64,000 nucleotides of DNA, from positions 100,998-164,997 of the forward strand of contig SOIM01000012.1 of assembly GCA_004377185.1 (NCBI GenBank). Reading direction: 5' to 3'. The stretch comes from Methanomassiliicoccales archaeon. GTDB lineage: Archaea; Thermoplasmatota; Thermoplasmata; RBG-16-68-12; SOIM01. The position numbers and the translations under genes are program-made. Each line of letters opens with the position of its first letter. Positions within the stretch are counted from its first letter, which is position 1. The notes under the pieces are model-generated. The model did not search any database. It was not told where the DNA came from and worked only from the letters and a program-made list of their open reading frames with translations. Below, piece after piece: positions 1 to 8,930 of this stretch.

Positions 1-2
1 AG

Positions 3-536
3 GGCTTCGTAGAGGATGTCAAGGAAGCAAAGAAAGTCGGTTGTGACGTGGCTGCGTCAGAGGAACTGATAAGGGAAGCCATAACCGCCCTCAGAGATGA
101 GGACTATGAGGTCGCCATTTCGGATTTGGAAGCCGCGACGAAGGAACTCGACAGGACCGCAGGGAACTACCGTCAAGCCAGCCAGTCATTGGAGGAAGCC
201 AGCCAGCTCGTAAAGTCCGCCGGTGCCCTGGGAATTGACACAGAAGAGGCTGTTGGGCTGATAGCTGAAGGAAAAGAAGCACTGAACAGGAAGGGTTGGG
301 AGACAGCAGCCCTGCTCGCAAAAAGAAGTACTGAGGGTTTGGCCAAAGCTCTCCCTGATGTTCTCCGCGAAGAGATGAAAAAGGCGAAGGATTCGTTGCT
401 TGAACTGAAGATGAAGGGTGGGGACCTCCGAAGACCAATAGGCATCTACAAACAGGCAAGTCTTTCAATGCAAAAAGGGGATTACTCAGGGGTCCTGAAG
501 CATCTGGGGGCCTTCAAAAAGGAAGTCTCAGGCTAG
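3..536 (+). CDS. C-terminal part of a helical/coiled-coil repeat protein (5' end outside window)
   Basis: The frame is open to the left edge, so this is the C-terminal part of a longer protein. A GTG at 48 could serve as a start, but upstream codons (GFVEDVKEAKKVG) look equally coding. About 178 residues are visible, nearly all predicted helix. Loosely repeated units contain an A-x-x-L core followed by a G-D-Y/W-E turn, as in DEDYEVA, RKGWETA and QKGDYSG. This resembles TPR-like or coiled-coil repeat proteins common in Thermoplasmatota. It is convergent with the DnaA-like gene, with only 5 bases between the stops. No enzymatic motif is visible and the function is unknown. Confidence 0.75.
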   Translation, partial: GFVEDVKEAKKVGCDVAASEELIREAITALRDEDYEVAISDLEAATKELDRTAGNYRQASQSLEEASQLVKSAGALGIDTEEAVGLIAEGKEALNRKGWETAALLAKRSTEGLAKALPDVLREEMKKAKDSLLELKMKGGDLRRPIGIYKQASLSMQKGDYSGVLKHLGAFKKEVSG

Positions 537-541
537 ATCTC

Positions 542-2662
542 TCACAAGAAGCTTATCACTTCCGTCTCTCTCTCCAGGATTTTCAGTTCCCTCTCTTTGA
601 GTGTCTTGGGACTGCTGGAAATCAGGAGTACGCATTTGCTTTCTGAGACCTCGTCAATCAGTTGTCTGAGGAAGCGTAGGACTGCCTCGAAAGAGTTGTT
701 GCTTATCAGGTATTCCAGGCCGTCGAGCAATATGGTGCCCTCCTCTTCCTCCTTGATGAACTCTTCTATGACAAAAACCAGACGTTCAAGAACTGGGGGG
801 AGTATCTCTTCAGTGGAACTCTCCCTATCCGTCAACCATATTATTCTTCCTTTCCCCACATCAAACTTCTCTCTGGCTCTTTTGGGATTGGTCCTCGTGA
901 TTATGATCCCGTTCTTGCCGTGTCTCAGACTCCCCCTGAATACCTTGAAGCAGTTCAGAGGTCGGTCCTCCTCCAACAGATACGTTCTTCCGTTCTTCAG
1001 TTCTTCGAGGGACTCCTCAACCTTGGCTTCCCATTTGGTGTATTCCTCTTCACTTATGAGGTCCTTTAGGACCTCCCTGGCCATGCCCTCGGTGATGGGT
1101 ATGTCCATCAAGGAGGAGAAAGCAACAACCCGGTTGAGGGCACCTTCCAGCTCTCGGATGTTCTCCGTCACCAGGGTCGCTATGAGAGACAGCACATCAC
1201 TCCCCACATCGACGCCCGCCTCTCTTGCCTTTCTTCTGAGAATGGCGATCCTTGTCCTCATCTCGGGGGGCTGGATATCAGCTATGAGACCCGCCTCGAA
1301 CCTGGAAACAAGCCTGTCCTGAAGGTCAGGTATCTCCTTCGGAGGCCTATCTGATGTAAGGGCGATTTGCCTGTTGGCCTCGTAAAGGGCATTGAAGGTG
1401 TGGAACAGCTCCTCTTGCACGTCCATTCTTCCCTCCAGGAACTGAGCATCATCCAAGAGAAAGACGTCCACGTTCCGGTAGAGCTTCCGAAATTCGTTAA
1501 GCGTTCCATCCTTCACTGCCTCCTTGTAGGCGTTACTGAAACTCTCAGTTGTCAAGTATAGGACGTTAGATTTGGAGTTCTTCTCAATGATGAAGTTGCC
1601 GATGGCACTCAGCAGGTGAGTCTTTCCCAACCCAGGGCCGCTCGTTACGAAAAGAGGATTGTAAGCCTTGTAGGGAGTCCGTGCAACCGCAAGACAGGCA
1701 GCGTAGGCAAATCGATTGCTGGGTCCGACCACAAAATTGTCAAAAACGAAGTGGGGAATGAGGTTCGTTCTTTCATCCCTCTCCACGGCCTCTTCCGGGA
1801 TCATTTCGGCTTCCGCTCCCGCCTTCGACCGATGTCTGAGGATCATCTCGTAGACCTGATCTGCACTTTTCTCAACATCCTCCTCAATAACTTCTGGTTC
1901 CGCCTCCGCCTCAACTTCTGGCTCTGCTTCCACCTCGGCCTCTGCCCCTTCCTCCTTCGGCCTCTCCTTCTCCATTGCAATTCTGTCTTCCAGGATCACG
2001 ATGTCTCCCTGTATCTCCCGAAGAGATGAAGGATCGTTCAGGCGGGATTCTATCTCCTCTATGTCAAGTTTGAATTTCTCAGTCTCCAGTGTTTGTAGCC
2101 TTTCCCGGATCTCCTCAAGACGAGCTGTCCTTTCCCCGTAGTCCGCAAATCTCTCCTCGGCACTTTCGATATCACCCATAAGCGTGCTCTCCAACTCAGT
2201 GACAATGTAGCCTGCGGACCTCCACGCCTCCATCTTCTCTTCCAATTCCTGGAATCTCGGGTCCCTCTCCTCTTCCCCTTTCTCTATCAATTCGGCCAGG
2301 GCATCCACGTCAATCTTCGCGTGAAGCCTGATTACACATTCCTTTCTGTAGGAATCTGCCCATATCTTCTTGACTGATTCCTCGCCTCGGGTTTGCCCAT
2401 CTTTGTCCACATAAAGGAAACTGTGGGGCTTCCCAGTCTTGATCACTATAAATCCCTTGGTTGTATGATCAGCTTGCTCCATCGCTGTGGATACATATCC
2501 GTCAAAAGAGTATTTCTTGAGGTCGAGTAGGAGTTTTTTGAAGGAACCTGGTCCGCCCTCTATGGTACGGACTATCTTTCCCTCGGGTAATGTGAATTTC
2601 TTGGCCAAGACTCCTACCCAGAAAGTGAATGTTCTTGTCGTTAAAAACCTTTCTGATATCAT
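542..2662 (-). CDS. DnaA-type AAA+ ATPase fused to a C-terminal DUF835 domain
   Basis: This 706-residue protein has four parts. Residues 35-120 form a small domain (GFIVIKTGKPHSFLYV). Residues 125-290 are coiled coil plus an acidic Glu/Ala-Pro linker. Residues about 300-535 form a DnaA-like AAA+ ATPase. The C-terminal ~150 residues are a DUF835-like domain. The ATPase has Walker A GPGLGKT (342-348), Walker B VFLLDDAQF (400-408), sensor-1 LTSDRPP, the box LVSRFEAGLIADIQPPE and sensor-2 NIRELEGALNR. These are hallmarks of bacterial DnaA domain III rather than Orc1/Cdc6. The DnaA domain IV DNA-binding helix-turn-helix is absent. An alternative start is TTG at 2608, preceded by GGTAGGAG. The gene is divergent from pgk. 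The role is unknown; it need not be replication initiation. Confidence 0.85.
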   Translation of the reverse strand: MISERFLTTRTFTFWVGVLAKKFTLPEGKIVRTIEGGPGSFKKLLLDLKKYSFDGYVSTAMEQADHTTKGFIVIKTGKPHSFLYVDKDGQTRGEESVKKIWADSYRKECVIRLHAKIDVDALAELIEKGEEERDPRFQELEEKMEAWRSAGYIVTELESTLMGDIESAEERFADYGERTARLEEIRERLQTLETEKFKLDIEEIESRLNDPSSLREIQGDIVILEDRIAMEKERPKEEGAEAEVEAEPEVEAEAEPEVIEEDVEKSADQVYEMILRHRSKAGAEAEMIPEEAVERDERTNLIPHFVFDNFVVGPSNRFAYAACLAVARTPYKAYNPLFVTSGPGLGKTHLLSAIGNFIIEKNSKSNVLYLTTESFSNAYKEAVKDGTLNEFRKLYRNVDVFLLDDAQFLEGRMDVQEELFHTFNALYEANRQIALTSDRPPKEIPDLQDRLVSRFEAGLIADIQPPEMRTRIAILRRKAREAGVDVGSDVLSLIATLVTENIRELEGALNRVVAFSSLMDIPITEGMAREVLKDLISEEEYTKWEAKVEESLEELKNGRTYLLEEDRPLNCFKVFRGSLRHGKNGIIITRTNPKRAREKFDVGKGRIIWLTDRESSTEEILPPVLERLVFVIEEFIKEEEEGTILLDGLEYLISNNSFEAVLRFLRQLIDEVSESKCVLLISSSPKTLKERELKILERETEVISFL

Positions 2663-2719
2663 CGGACCCAGCCTTCAGAAAGCCATGCGAGCCTTATCCT
2701 GCGAAATGGAATCTTTCGA

Positions 2720-2732
2720 AAGAAATATTAGT
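2720..2732 (+). promoter_or_regulatory. Putative TATA box for pgk
   Basis: An A-rich stretch followed by AAATATTA lies about 27-32 bases before ATG 2757. This is the usual archaeal box A distance for a leaderless transcript. The assignment rests on position and composition only. Confidence 0.4.
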
Positions 2733-2756
2733 ATGGAGAACTTTACAACGACTGTC

Positions 2757-3992
2757 ATGAAAGATTTCTTCACCCTTGATGATTTTAATCTTTCAGGCAA
2801 CACTGTTCTTCTAAGGGTGGACATAAACTCCCCCATAAACCCGATAACCAGCAGGATCCTGAATGACACGAGAATGAAGCGCGTCCTGAGCACTCTCAAT
2901 GATTTGAGGCATTCCAAAGTGGTAGTACTGGCACACCAGAGCAGACCAGGGAAGGCGGATTTCACCACCATGAAACCTCATGCAAAGAGGATGTCATATC
3001 TGCTAGGGAAGAGGGTGCAATATGTGGACGGTCTTTGGAACACCAAGGCCATTGAGGCGATTGAATCGATGTCTGATGGCGATGTCGTTCTTCTGGAGAA
3101 CGTGAGGTTCTATGCCGAAGAGGTCATAATGAAGGGCCAGCCGCTGGAAAAGCAGAGTAACACTCTGTTCGTGAGGACGCTTGCGCCGCTCTTCGATTAT
3201 TTTATCCAGGATGCCTTTGCCGCGGCCCACCGGTCCATGCCTTCGATGGTGGGCTTCTCCCAGTTGCTTCCGACCATAGCGGGAAGAGTCATGGAGCGAG
3301 AGATCACGATGTTGAATCGTCTATTGCACTCGTCCGAGAAGCCCAAAATAGCCATCCTGGGCGGATTGAAGGTAGACGACTCCATTGAGATAACGGGGCA
3401 CTTCCTATCCAACAAGATAATGGACAAGATACTCACCACTGGGGCGGTGGCCAACATCTTCCTCCTTGCGAAGGGCGTGGAAATAGGGGAGGGCAGCCTA
3501 GAGGTTATCTCCAAGGAAGTGGAGGACCTTGACAGCGAGATCGAGAAGGCAGGAACCCTGTTGAAGAAGTACAAGAAGAAGATACTCACCCCAAGCGATG
3601 TGGCCCTCAATATGGAAGGCAAGAGAATTGGCATGCCAATTGAGAAGCTTCCATCCAAGCATCCCATCTTCGACATTGGACTGGACACGCTGGTGGAGTA
3701 CTCGGCTCAGATCAAAAAGGCGAAGACCGCGGTGCTGAACGGTCCCCCAGGGGTCTTCGAGATTAACGATTTCTCGATAGGAACAAGGGAGATATTCTTG
3801 TCTCTTGCGAACTCGGAAGCTTTCACAGTCATTGGCGGGGGTCACACCGTCGCTGCCGCAGAAGAGTTGGGCATCAAGGACAGGTTCGATCACGTCAGCA
3901 CTGGAGGGGGAGCGCTGATATCCTACCTCTGCGGTGAAACTCTTCCAGCCATCAAAGAGCTCAAAGAATCCTACAAGAAGTACTGCAAGTAA
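2757..3992 (+). CDS. pgk: Phosphoglycerate kinase
   Basis: This enzyme transfers phosphate between 1,3-bisphosphoglycerate and ADP in cytosolic glycolysis/gluconeogenesis. The 411 residues match the archaeal family length. Visible signatures are the N-terminal VLLRVDINSP substrate-binding strand, HQSRPGK, the ENVRFY motif, DAFAAAHR, NGPPGVFE and the C-terminal nucleotide loop GGGHTVAA. The reading frame opens earlier, at 2487, but upstream residues overlap the divergent gene and are not PGK-like. ATG 2733 is the other candidate. ATG 2757 lies about 30 bases after an AAATATTA box at 2723-2730, as expected for a leaderless archaeal start. It is tail-to-tail with the PKD protein gene. Confidence 0.95.
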   Translation: MKDFFTLDDFNLSGNTVLLRVDINSPINPITSRILNDTRMKRVLSTLNDLRHSKVVVLAHQSRPGKADFTTMKPHAKRMSYLLGKRVQYVDGLWNTKAIEAIESMSDGDVVLLENVRFYAEEVIMKGQPLEKQSNTLFVRTLAPLFDYFIQDAFAAAHRSMPSMVGFSQLLPTIAGRVMEREITMLNRLLHSSEKPKIAILGGLKVDDSIEITGHFLSNKIMDKILTTGAVANIFLLAKGVEIGEGSLEVISKEVEDLDSEIEKAGTLLKKYKKKILTPSDVALNMEGKRIGMPIEKLPSKHPIFDIGLDTLVEYSAQIKKAKTAVLNGPPGVFEINDFSIGTREIFLSLANSEAFTVIGGGHTVAAAEELGIKDRFDHVSTGGGALISYLCGETLPAIKELKESYKKYCK

Positions 3993-4027
3993 CGCGTTTT
4001 CCTAGAGCCAGATTCGTACAGCATGTT

Positions 4028-6451
4028 CTAGAACGTTAGGTCGAAGGATGTTGTGGCGGCTCCACCATCGTCATCTTGTACTGTGAGAAGCAGAGTGTAG
4101 GCCCCTGCCGCCATGTATGCATGTTTCTGCACGTCTGAGGCAGTGATCGGATTCACGTCTGGGCTCGGGTAAGGATCTGGAGCTGTACCGTCGTTGTAAT
4201 ATGTTGTGATGCCAGCCGGTGTCCCGTCACCCCAGTCCCAAACAAAGGATAAATCATCGCTCCCTGGGTCGCTTGCTGAGGCTTCGAATGTTATCTCGTG
4301 CCCCACGAAATGTGGATTGATATCTGCATTCCATTCCCAGGTCTCGGGGTGCCTCACATTGAAGGTGTGGTTCAAGGTTGCATTTGTGCCGTCCTCAAAC
4401 GTCAGTATTATCCAGGCTGGGTCCGCACCATTTGGCTGTCCATTAACGGGGTCATCGTCGGGCGTGTATAGGACCGATACAGTGATTGATTCGGGGAATT
4501 CGCATCTTATATCGGAAACAGTCACGCTCTGTTTGTCCGGATTGCCAGGAGTCCTGACGACCTCTGCGTACCCGATTTCAACCCCCTCTTTGTAGATGTG
4601 CATCTCCACGTTGTGCCATTTCTCACCCGCAACCCTCAGCGTGAAGTTGACATCGATGTAGGCCTCGATGACTTCAGCTATAGGGTCGATATTGCTAATC
4701 ACAACTGTTGCATTGTCCGTATCTGTGAATTCTCCATCCCAAACTTCCAGCACGATATCGCCCGAATAGTCGTCTCCCCAAGTGTGGTTATGGTATGGAC
4801 TTATGGACCAACCAGTATCCCACGTACCGTCATTGTCTAAATCCCACCGATATTGAAGTGGATCGCCATCTGGATCATACGAGGCGCCAGCATCCAGTGT
4901 CACCGGTGAGCCTTCATTTGCGTAATACGGACCATTCGCGTCCGCGACAGGTGGTTGGTCCCTTTGTTGTACGGTAATCACGCAAATATCTGTGTCCGAA
5001 GCATTCTGCTCATCAGTGACCGTCAGCGTGACATTGTAAATGCCAGTGAGACTGTAGATGTGAGTAAGCTTCACACTTGTCTCTGGAGGAGACCCATCAC
5101 CGAAGTTCCATTCATACGACAATGTGGAGACTTTCCCCTTAGCATAGAACACGTCATACAACAACCCTGCTGGCCTCTTTCTGGCATCCTTCCAGGCCGC
5201 GTGGAAATATCCACCGTCCTGAGCAGCAACTGTTGGCCTGACCTGCCCTATCCTGTTGAGAGGGTCGTAGTCATCGTTGACCTTCTCGTTGTATTGGAAG
5301 TTCATTCCGCCATCAAAAGAGACCGAGTAGAAAATGTCCCAATGGCCAACAAACCGATAGTCTGCCCACACGATGTGGATGGGTCCACCTTGTTCGAAGT
5401 CAATCCAGGGGGAGGTCTGTCCTTGCCCAGAAGCGTCAGTGTTGATCCGAATGTTGGGCTCGAATGTGAGCCCGTCGTCCGTGGAACGGGCATAATAGAT
5501 ATCCGCGTCTACATTGCGAGAGTCCTCCCAGACAACGTGTATCCTTCCACCGTCCTCGACGACCATCGAAGCACTGCCCTGCGTTGCACCTCCCACGTCA
5601 TCATTGATCCGCCCAGTCGAGTTGAAACTCAAACCCCCGTCCGTTGACCGGGCATAGTAGATGTCAGTATGTGCCTCCCAAACGACATGGATTACGCCGT
5701 TACTCCCGACGGCTATGGATGCATCCCAATGATTTCCTTCCAGAAGATCGTCATTGACTTTGACATTACGTCCGAAACCATCCGAAGAATTCGCATAGAA
5801 GATGTTCCAGGCCCCTTCTCGATTGTCCTCCCAGACCACGTGTGTTGCACCGAATGAATCAACTGCTATCGATGGATTGTTCTGCCATTCAGTGGTATTC
5901 TCGTTGCTTGCCAGCACGTTCGACCCGAAGGACAAGCCAACATCCGATGAGTTGGCGTAGTAGATGTCCCAGTCGTTGTTCCTGTAATCCTCCCACGCAA
6001 CGTGGATCTTTCCGTCCGACCCAATTGCCATGGAAGGTCTTGATTGTCTGGCTGAACCCACATCATCGTTGACCTTGATGTCCGTTCCGAATCCCGTTCC
6101 GCCACCAGGGAACCGAGAGAAGTAGACGTCATATGTGCCATCCCGATAGTCCTCCCAAGCAGCGAATACGTTCCCGCTGTCATCAGCACCTATCACTGGA
6201 GATGTCTGCCACCCGCTTCCTGCTCCCATGTCGTTGACCTGTATGTTCGCACCGATTTCCAGGAGACCATCGGGGTCATAGGATCCTGATCCATCGAAAT
6301 GGACGACCTCACTCACGTCAACTGTCTGATCAGGGCCTGCATCAGCGACGGGCGGTGTGTTCCCCATCGGCGAGATAGGCCCGTGAATGATCGATAGACC
6401 TGTAGCCGAGATCAAGATTACAAGAACTAGAAATGCGTTCGCTTTGTACAT
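4028..6451 (-). CDS. Exported PKD-domain protein with BNR/sialidase-like repeats
   Basis: This is a predicted secreted or surface protein of about 807 residues. The chosen start, MYKANAFLVLVILIS, gives a signal peptide and has GGTGAA just upstream; the frame opens 14 codons earlier. After the signal comes a PKD-like domain (PPVADAGPDQ, FDGSGSYDPDG). Seven or so repeats of about 50 residues follow, each with W-E-D-x-R and I-x-Y-A/S-x-S, typical of beta-propeller (sialidase/BNR-type) proteins. Two more PKD segments (WNFGDG; ANGPYYANEGS) come next, then a ~230-residue module ending in FDLTF. That last module recurs in the gene at 54534-56069. No catalytic residues or membrane anchor are recognisable. 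A role in binding extracellular polymers is inferred from the domain types. Confidence 0.85.
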   Translation of the reverse strand: MYKANAFLVLVILISATGLSIIHGPISPMGNTPPVADAGPDQTVDVSEVVHFDGSGSYDPDGLLEIGANIQVNDMGAGSGWQTSPVIGADDSGNVFAAWEDYRDGTYDVYFSRFPGGGTGFGTDIKVNDDVGSARQSRPSMAIGSDGKIHVAWEDYRNNDWDIYYANSSDVGLSFGSNVLASNENTTEWQNNPSIAVDSFGATHVVWEDNREGAWNIFYANSSDGFGRNVKVNDDLLEGNHWDASIAVGSNGVIHVVWEAHTDIYYARSTDGGLSFNSTGRINDDVGGATQGSASMVVEDGGRIHVVWEDSRNVDADIYYARSTDDGLTFEPNIRINTDASGQGQTSPWIDFEQGGPIHIVWADYRFVGHWDIFYSVSFDGGMNFQYNEKVNDDYDPLNRIGQVRPTVAAQDGGYFHAAWKDARKRPAGLLYDVFYAKGKVSTLSYEWNFGDGSPPETSVKLTHIYSLTGIYNVTLTVTDEQNASDTDICVITVQQRDQPPVADANGPYYANEGSPVTLDAGASYDPDGDPLQYRWDLDNDGTWDTGWSISPYHNHTWGDDYSGDIVLEVWDGEFTDTDNATVVISNIDPIAEVIEAYIDVNFTLRVAGEKWHNVEMHIYKEGVEIGYAEVVRTPGNPDKQSVTVSDIRCEFPESITVSVLYTPDDDPVNGQPNGADPAWIILTFEDGTNATLNHTFNVRHPETWEWNADINPHFVGHEITFEASASDPGSDDLSFVWDWGDGTPAGITTYYNDGTAPDPYPSPDVNPITASDVQKHAYMAAGAYTLLLTVQDDDGGAATTSFDLTF

Positions 6452-6653
6452 CGAATTCACCGTGGTTCGATACTCCCCCTCCCCAGGGTCCAAGGAGTCT
6501 GGTTCAATGTTATGTGTTTATGAGTATTTCAACTCTTTGGAGTATGATGGACAGCCTCTCCGGCGCCTGATTTCCGTGGTGTCGCACCTCGAAGAAGAAA
6601 AAGGCAAAACATAAGGCGGGAATGTGCATACGTTGTTACAACAGGGTGACAGC

Positions 6654-7046
6654 ATGAGTGGCGAGGATGTGATTGAAGTTCATGATAGCGATTGGGAGAA
6701 GACCGTTGAGAGAGAGGGCAAGCCTGTTGTGGTGATGTTTCACAGCCCCACTTGTCCGAATTGCCGCGTCATTGAGCCATATTTCGAAGAATACGCGAAG
6801 GAGTTCAAAGGAAAGGCCGTGTTCGCCAGACTGAACGTGACCAACAACCACTATACCGCCGAGAGATACGGCGTTATGGGTACTCCCACTTTCAAGTTCT
6901 TCTGTCAAGGTCGCCCGGTACAGGAACTCGTAGGTGCGGCATATCCACCCCTTTTGAAAAGGACCATTGAAGAAACGCTGGAACATGGATCTGAGTGCAT
7001 TGAGAAATCAACCAAGGTTGACTACAGCATGACGGGATATGCTTAG
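6654..7046 (+). CDS. Thioredoxin-like protein
   Basis: This 130-residue protein has a thioredoxin fold. It contains FHSPTCPNCRVIEPYFEEYA with a CPNC active site (classical thioredoxin is CGPC), F-A-R-L-N-V-T-N in the central strand, and the cis-proline segment GVMGTPTFKFF. A cytosolic thiol-disulfide role is expected from the family; the CPNC dipeptide suggests a different redox potential or substrate range. The start is ATG 6654, with GGTGA seven bases upstream; the frame also opens at 6624. It stands alone, followed by a tRNA gene on the opposite strand. Confidence 0.9.
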   Translation: MSGEDVIEVHDSDWEKTVEREGKPVVVMFHSPTCPNCRVIEPYFEEYAKEFKGKAVFARLNVTNNHYTAERYGVMGTPTFKFFCQGRPVQELVGAAYPPLLKRTIEETLEHGSECIEKSTKVDYSMTGYA

Positions 7047-7100
7047 GATTACGTGTGAATCGGTTTGAAGGTGTTTGCTGCTTCAGAATATGTGTGAGAA

Positions 7101-7173
7101 GCCACTGGGGGGATTCGAACCCACGACCTGCAGTTTACGAAACTGCCGCTCTAACCGACTAAGCTACAGTGGC
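7101..7173 (-). tRNA. tRNA-Thr (anticodon CGU)
   Basis: The 73 bases fold as a cloverleaf. The acceptor pair is GCCACTG/CAGTGGC. The anticodon stem GCAGT/ACTGC encloses loop TTCGTAA, giving anticodon CGT, and the T loop is TTCGAAT. One T-stem position is a T-C mismatch. CCA is not encoded. It begins 10 bases after the thiC stop on the same strand, so it may be processed from the thiC transcript. Confidence 0.93.
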
Positions 7174-7183
7174 ATCAATTCTT

Positions 7184-8449
7184 CTATCTCACAAGTTCAT
7201 TGGCCAACCGGATTGCGCAAACATCTCCGCACATGGAGCAGGTGTCCTCAAGCTTGGGCTTTGACTTCTTCCTCTTCTCTTTGGCCATTTTCGGATCGAA
7301 CACATACTTGAACATCTCGTCCCAGTCGAGGGATTTTCTGGCTTCGGCCATCTTCAAGTCCCTTTCCCAATCTTTTCCTCGAGCCAGATCCGCCACATGA
7401 GCAGCAATCTTCGTGCCGATCACACCCTGTTTGACATCGTCAATCGTGGGGAGCGATATGTGTTCAGCCGGAGTCACGTAGCATAGGAAATCTGCACCAT
7501 AGTATCCAGCAAGAGCGCCTCCTATCGCACCTGCCAGGTGGTCGAAACCTGCCGCAATGTCAGTTGGCAGAGGCCCCAGAACGTAGAATGGTGCTCCATC
7601 GCAAACAGTCTTCTCAATCCTGACATTGGCCTCTATCTGGTTCAAGGGAACGTGTCCAGGTCCCTCCACCATTGTTTGAACATCTGCCTTCCTTGCCCGC
7701 TTGACCAGTTCACCAAGGACGATGAGTTCCTGCAACTGTGGAGCATCGGTAGCATCCGCAATGCAGCCTGGCCTGAGCCCATCACCCAGACTGATCGTAA
7801 ACTCATATTCCTTCGCCATCTCAAGCAAGTAGTCGAAATTCGAATAGAGCGGATTCTCCATGCCATTGTGAAGAATCCAGGAAACAAGCCAGGAACCGCC
7901 CCTGGAAACCACACCCACCTTCCTTCCCGAGTCGCGGATGAGACGGGCCCCTTCCATGGTCACGCCGCAGTGAACCGTCATGAAGTCCACTCCGTCCTTG
8001 GCATGCTTCTCTATGCCGTTGAACATATCATCCTCGGTCATGTCTATCAAGGACCCTTTCTTCGCAGCAAGCAAGCCAGCTTGATAGATGGGGACCGTTC
8101 CGAGCGGAACGTTGATTTCCTTGAGAATTCTCCTCCTGATCAGGTCAATATCTCCCCCAGTGCTCAGGTCCATTATCGTGTCCGAGCCGTATTCGACAGA
8201 AACCTTCGCTTTCTCCAGTTCTTCATTGATGTCCACGTGGTCAGGAGAGGAGCCTAGATTGGCATTGACCTTTATGATGAGACTTTCACCGATTCCAATA
8301 GGTTTTGGTGAGTGTTTGGGATTCTGAGGGATAACAACTCTGCCTGTCGAGATAAGCTTTCTCAGTCTATCGGGATCAATCCCTTCCTTCTTCGCCACCT
8401 CCTCAATCTCAGGAGTCTGGCTAGTTCGCGCACTTTTCATCAGAGTCAT
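7184..8449 (-). CDS. thiC: Phosphomethylpyrimidine synthase ThiC
   Basis: This radical-SAM enzyme converts aminoimidazole ribotide to hydroxymethylpyrimidine phosphate for thiamine synthesis. The 421 residues match the short archaeal/bacterial core without the extended N-terminal domain. Visible signatures include NANLGSSP, STGGDI, DFMTVHCGV, SRGGSW, SLGDGLRPGC, EGPGHVPLNQI, YVLGPLPTDIA and FLCYVTPAEH. The cluster-binding tail is CSMCGDVC, spaced CX2CX3C rather than the CX2CX4C of E. coli ThiC. Start ATG 8449 (or ATG 8440) lies about 30 bases after TTTAATA, consistent with a leaderless mRNA. No TPP riboswitch is seen upstream. Confidence 0.95.
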   Translation of the reverse strand: MTLMKSARTSQTPEIEEVAKKEGIDPDRLRKLISTGRVVIPQNPKHSPKPIGIGESLIIKVNANLGSSPDHVDINEELEKAKVSVEYGSDTIMDLSTGGDIDLIRRRILKEINVPLGTVPIYQAGLLAAKKGSLIDMTEDDMFNGIEKHAKDGVDFMTVHCGVTMEGARLIRDSGRKVGVVSRGGSWLVSWILHNGMENPLYSNFDYLLEMAKEYEFTISLGDGLRPGCIADATDAPQLQELIVLGELVKRARKADVQTMVEGPGHVPLNQIEANVRIEKTVCDGAPFYVLGPLPTDIAAGFDHLAGAIGGALAGYYGADFLCYVTPAEHISLPTIDDVKQGVIGTKIAAHVADLARGKDWERDLKMAEARKSLDWDEMFKYVFDPKMAKEKRKKSKPKLEDTCSMCGDVCAIRLANELVR

Positions 8450-8599
8450 CAGAATTGACTATCTGTGCAACCGTATTAAAGCTTTGTGAGATGCAAAACG
8501 ACTCCAAGACCAAATGGTCCGCTTCAAAATCGGAAATAATGGTGGGAGCCCTGGAAACCGGGCTAGCAAATAAGGCATCGGGTTAGTGGAGAGATCGCA

Positions 8600-8878
8600 T
8601 CATTGCGCGGTTCCCTCAGCCCCCACCTGTAAGACTCTTCTAGGAAGAAATACTATTCCCCCCGCCCTCTTTAGGGATTGCCTCCATTGCGCTGAGAAGG
8701 GATGAATCCGCTCCGAGTGTGCCACGGCCTGCCTGAAGAAGTACTGGGCCGCGACTTTCGACGCTATTTCATCCACATCTACATCCAGTATAACGTTTAG
8801 GAGGTATTTTTTTCTTTCGATGGTTTCCTCCTTCACAAGTCCACTTTCGGTGTTTTTGTTTGGATAATCCCCTACCAA
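8600..8878 (-). CDS. Hypothetical small protein (uncertain)
   Basis: This possible 92-codon gene starts with TTG and has GGGGGAGAG about eight bases upstream. The translated middle (KKYLLNVILDVDVDEIASKVAAQYFF) has plausible protein composition, but no family is recognised. It sits between thiC and the small ORF at 8931-9077, all on one strand. It could be a chance open frame. Confidence 0.3.
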   Translation of the reverse strand: MVGDYPNKNTESGLVKEETIERKKYLLNVILDVDVDEIASKVAAQYFFRQAVAHSERIHPFSAQWRQSLKRAGGIVFLPRRVLQVGAEGTAQ

Positions 8879-8930
8879 GGTTCTCTCCCCCTTCTGATCC
8901 TATTTTAGGTTATTCCTCCCTTCTCCTCTC

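Noticed and set aside
8450..8600. TPP riboswitch upstream of thiC
   Set aside because: None of the conserved CTGAGA, ACCxxTGAACCTGAT or GGGTAATGCCAGC-like elements is present in this stretch on the thiC strand.
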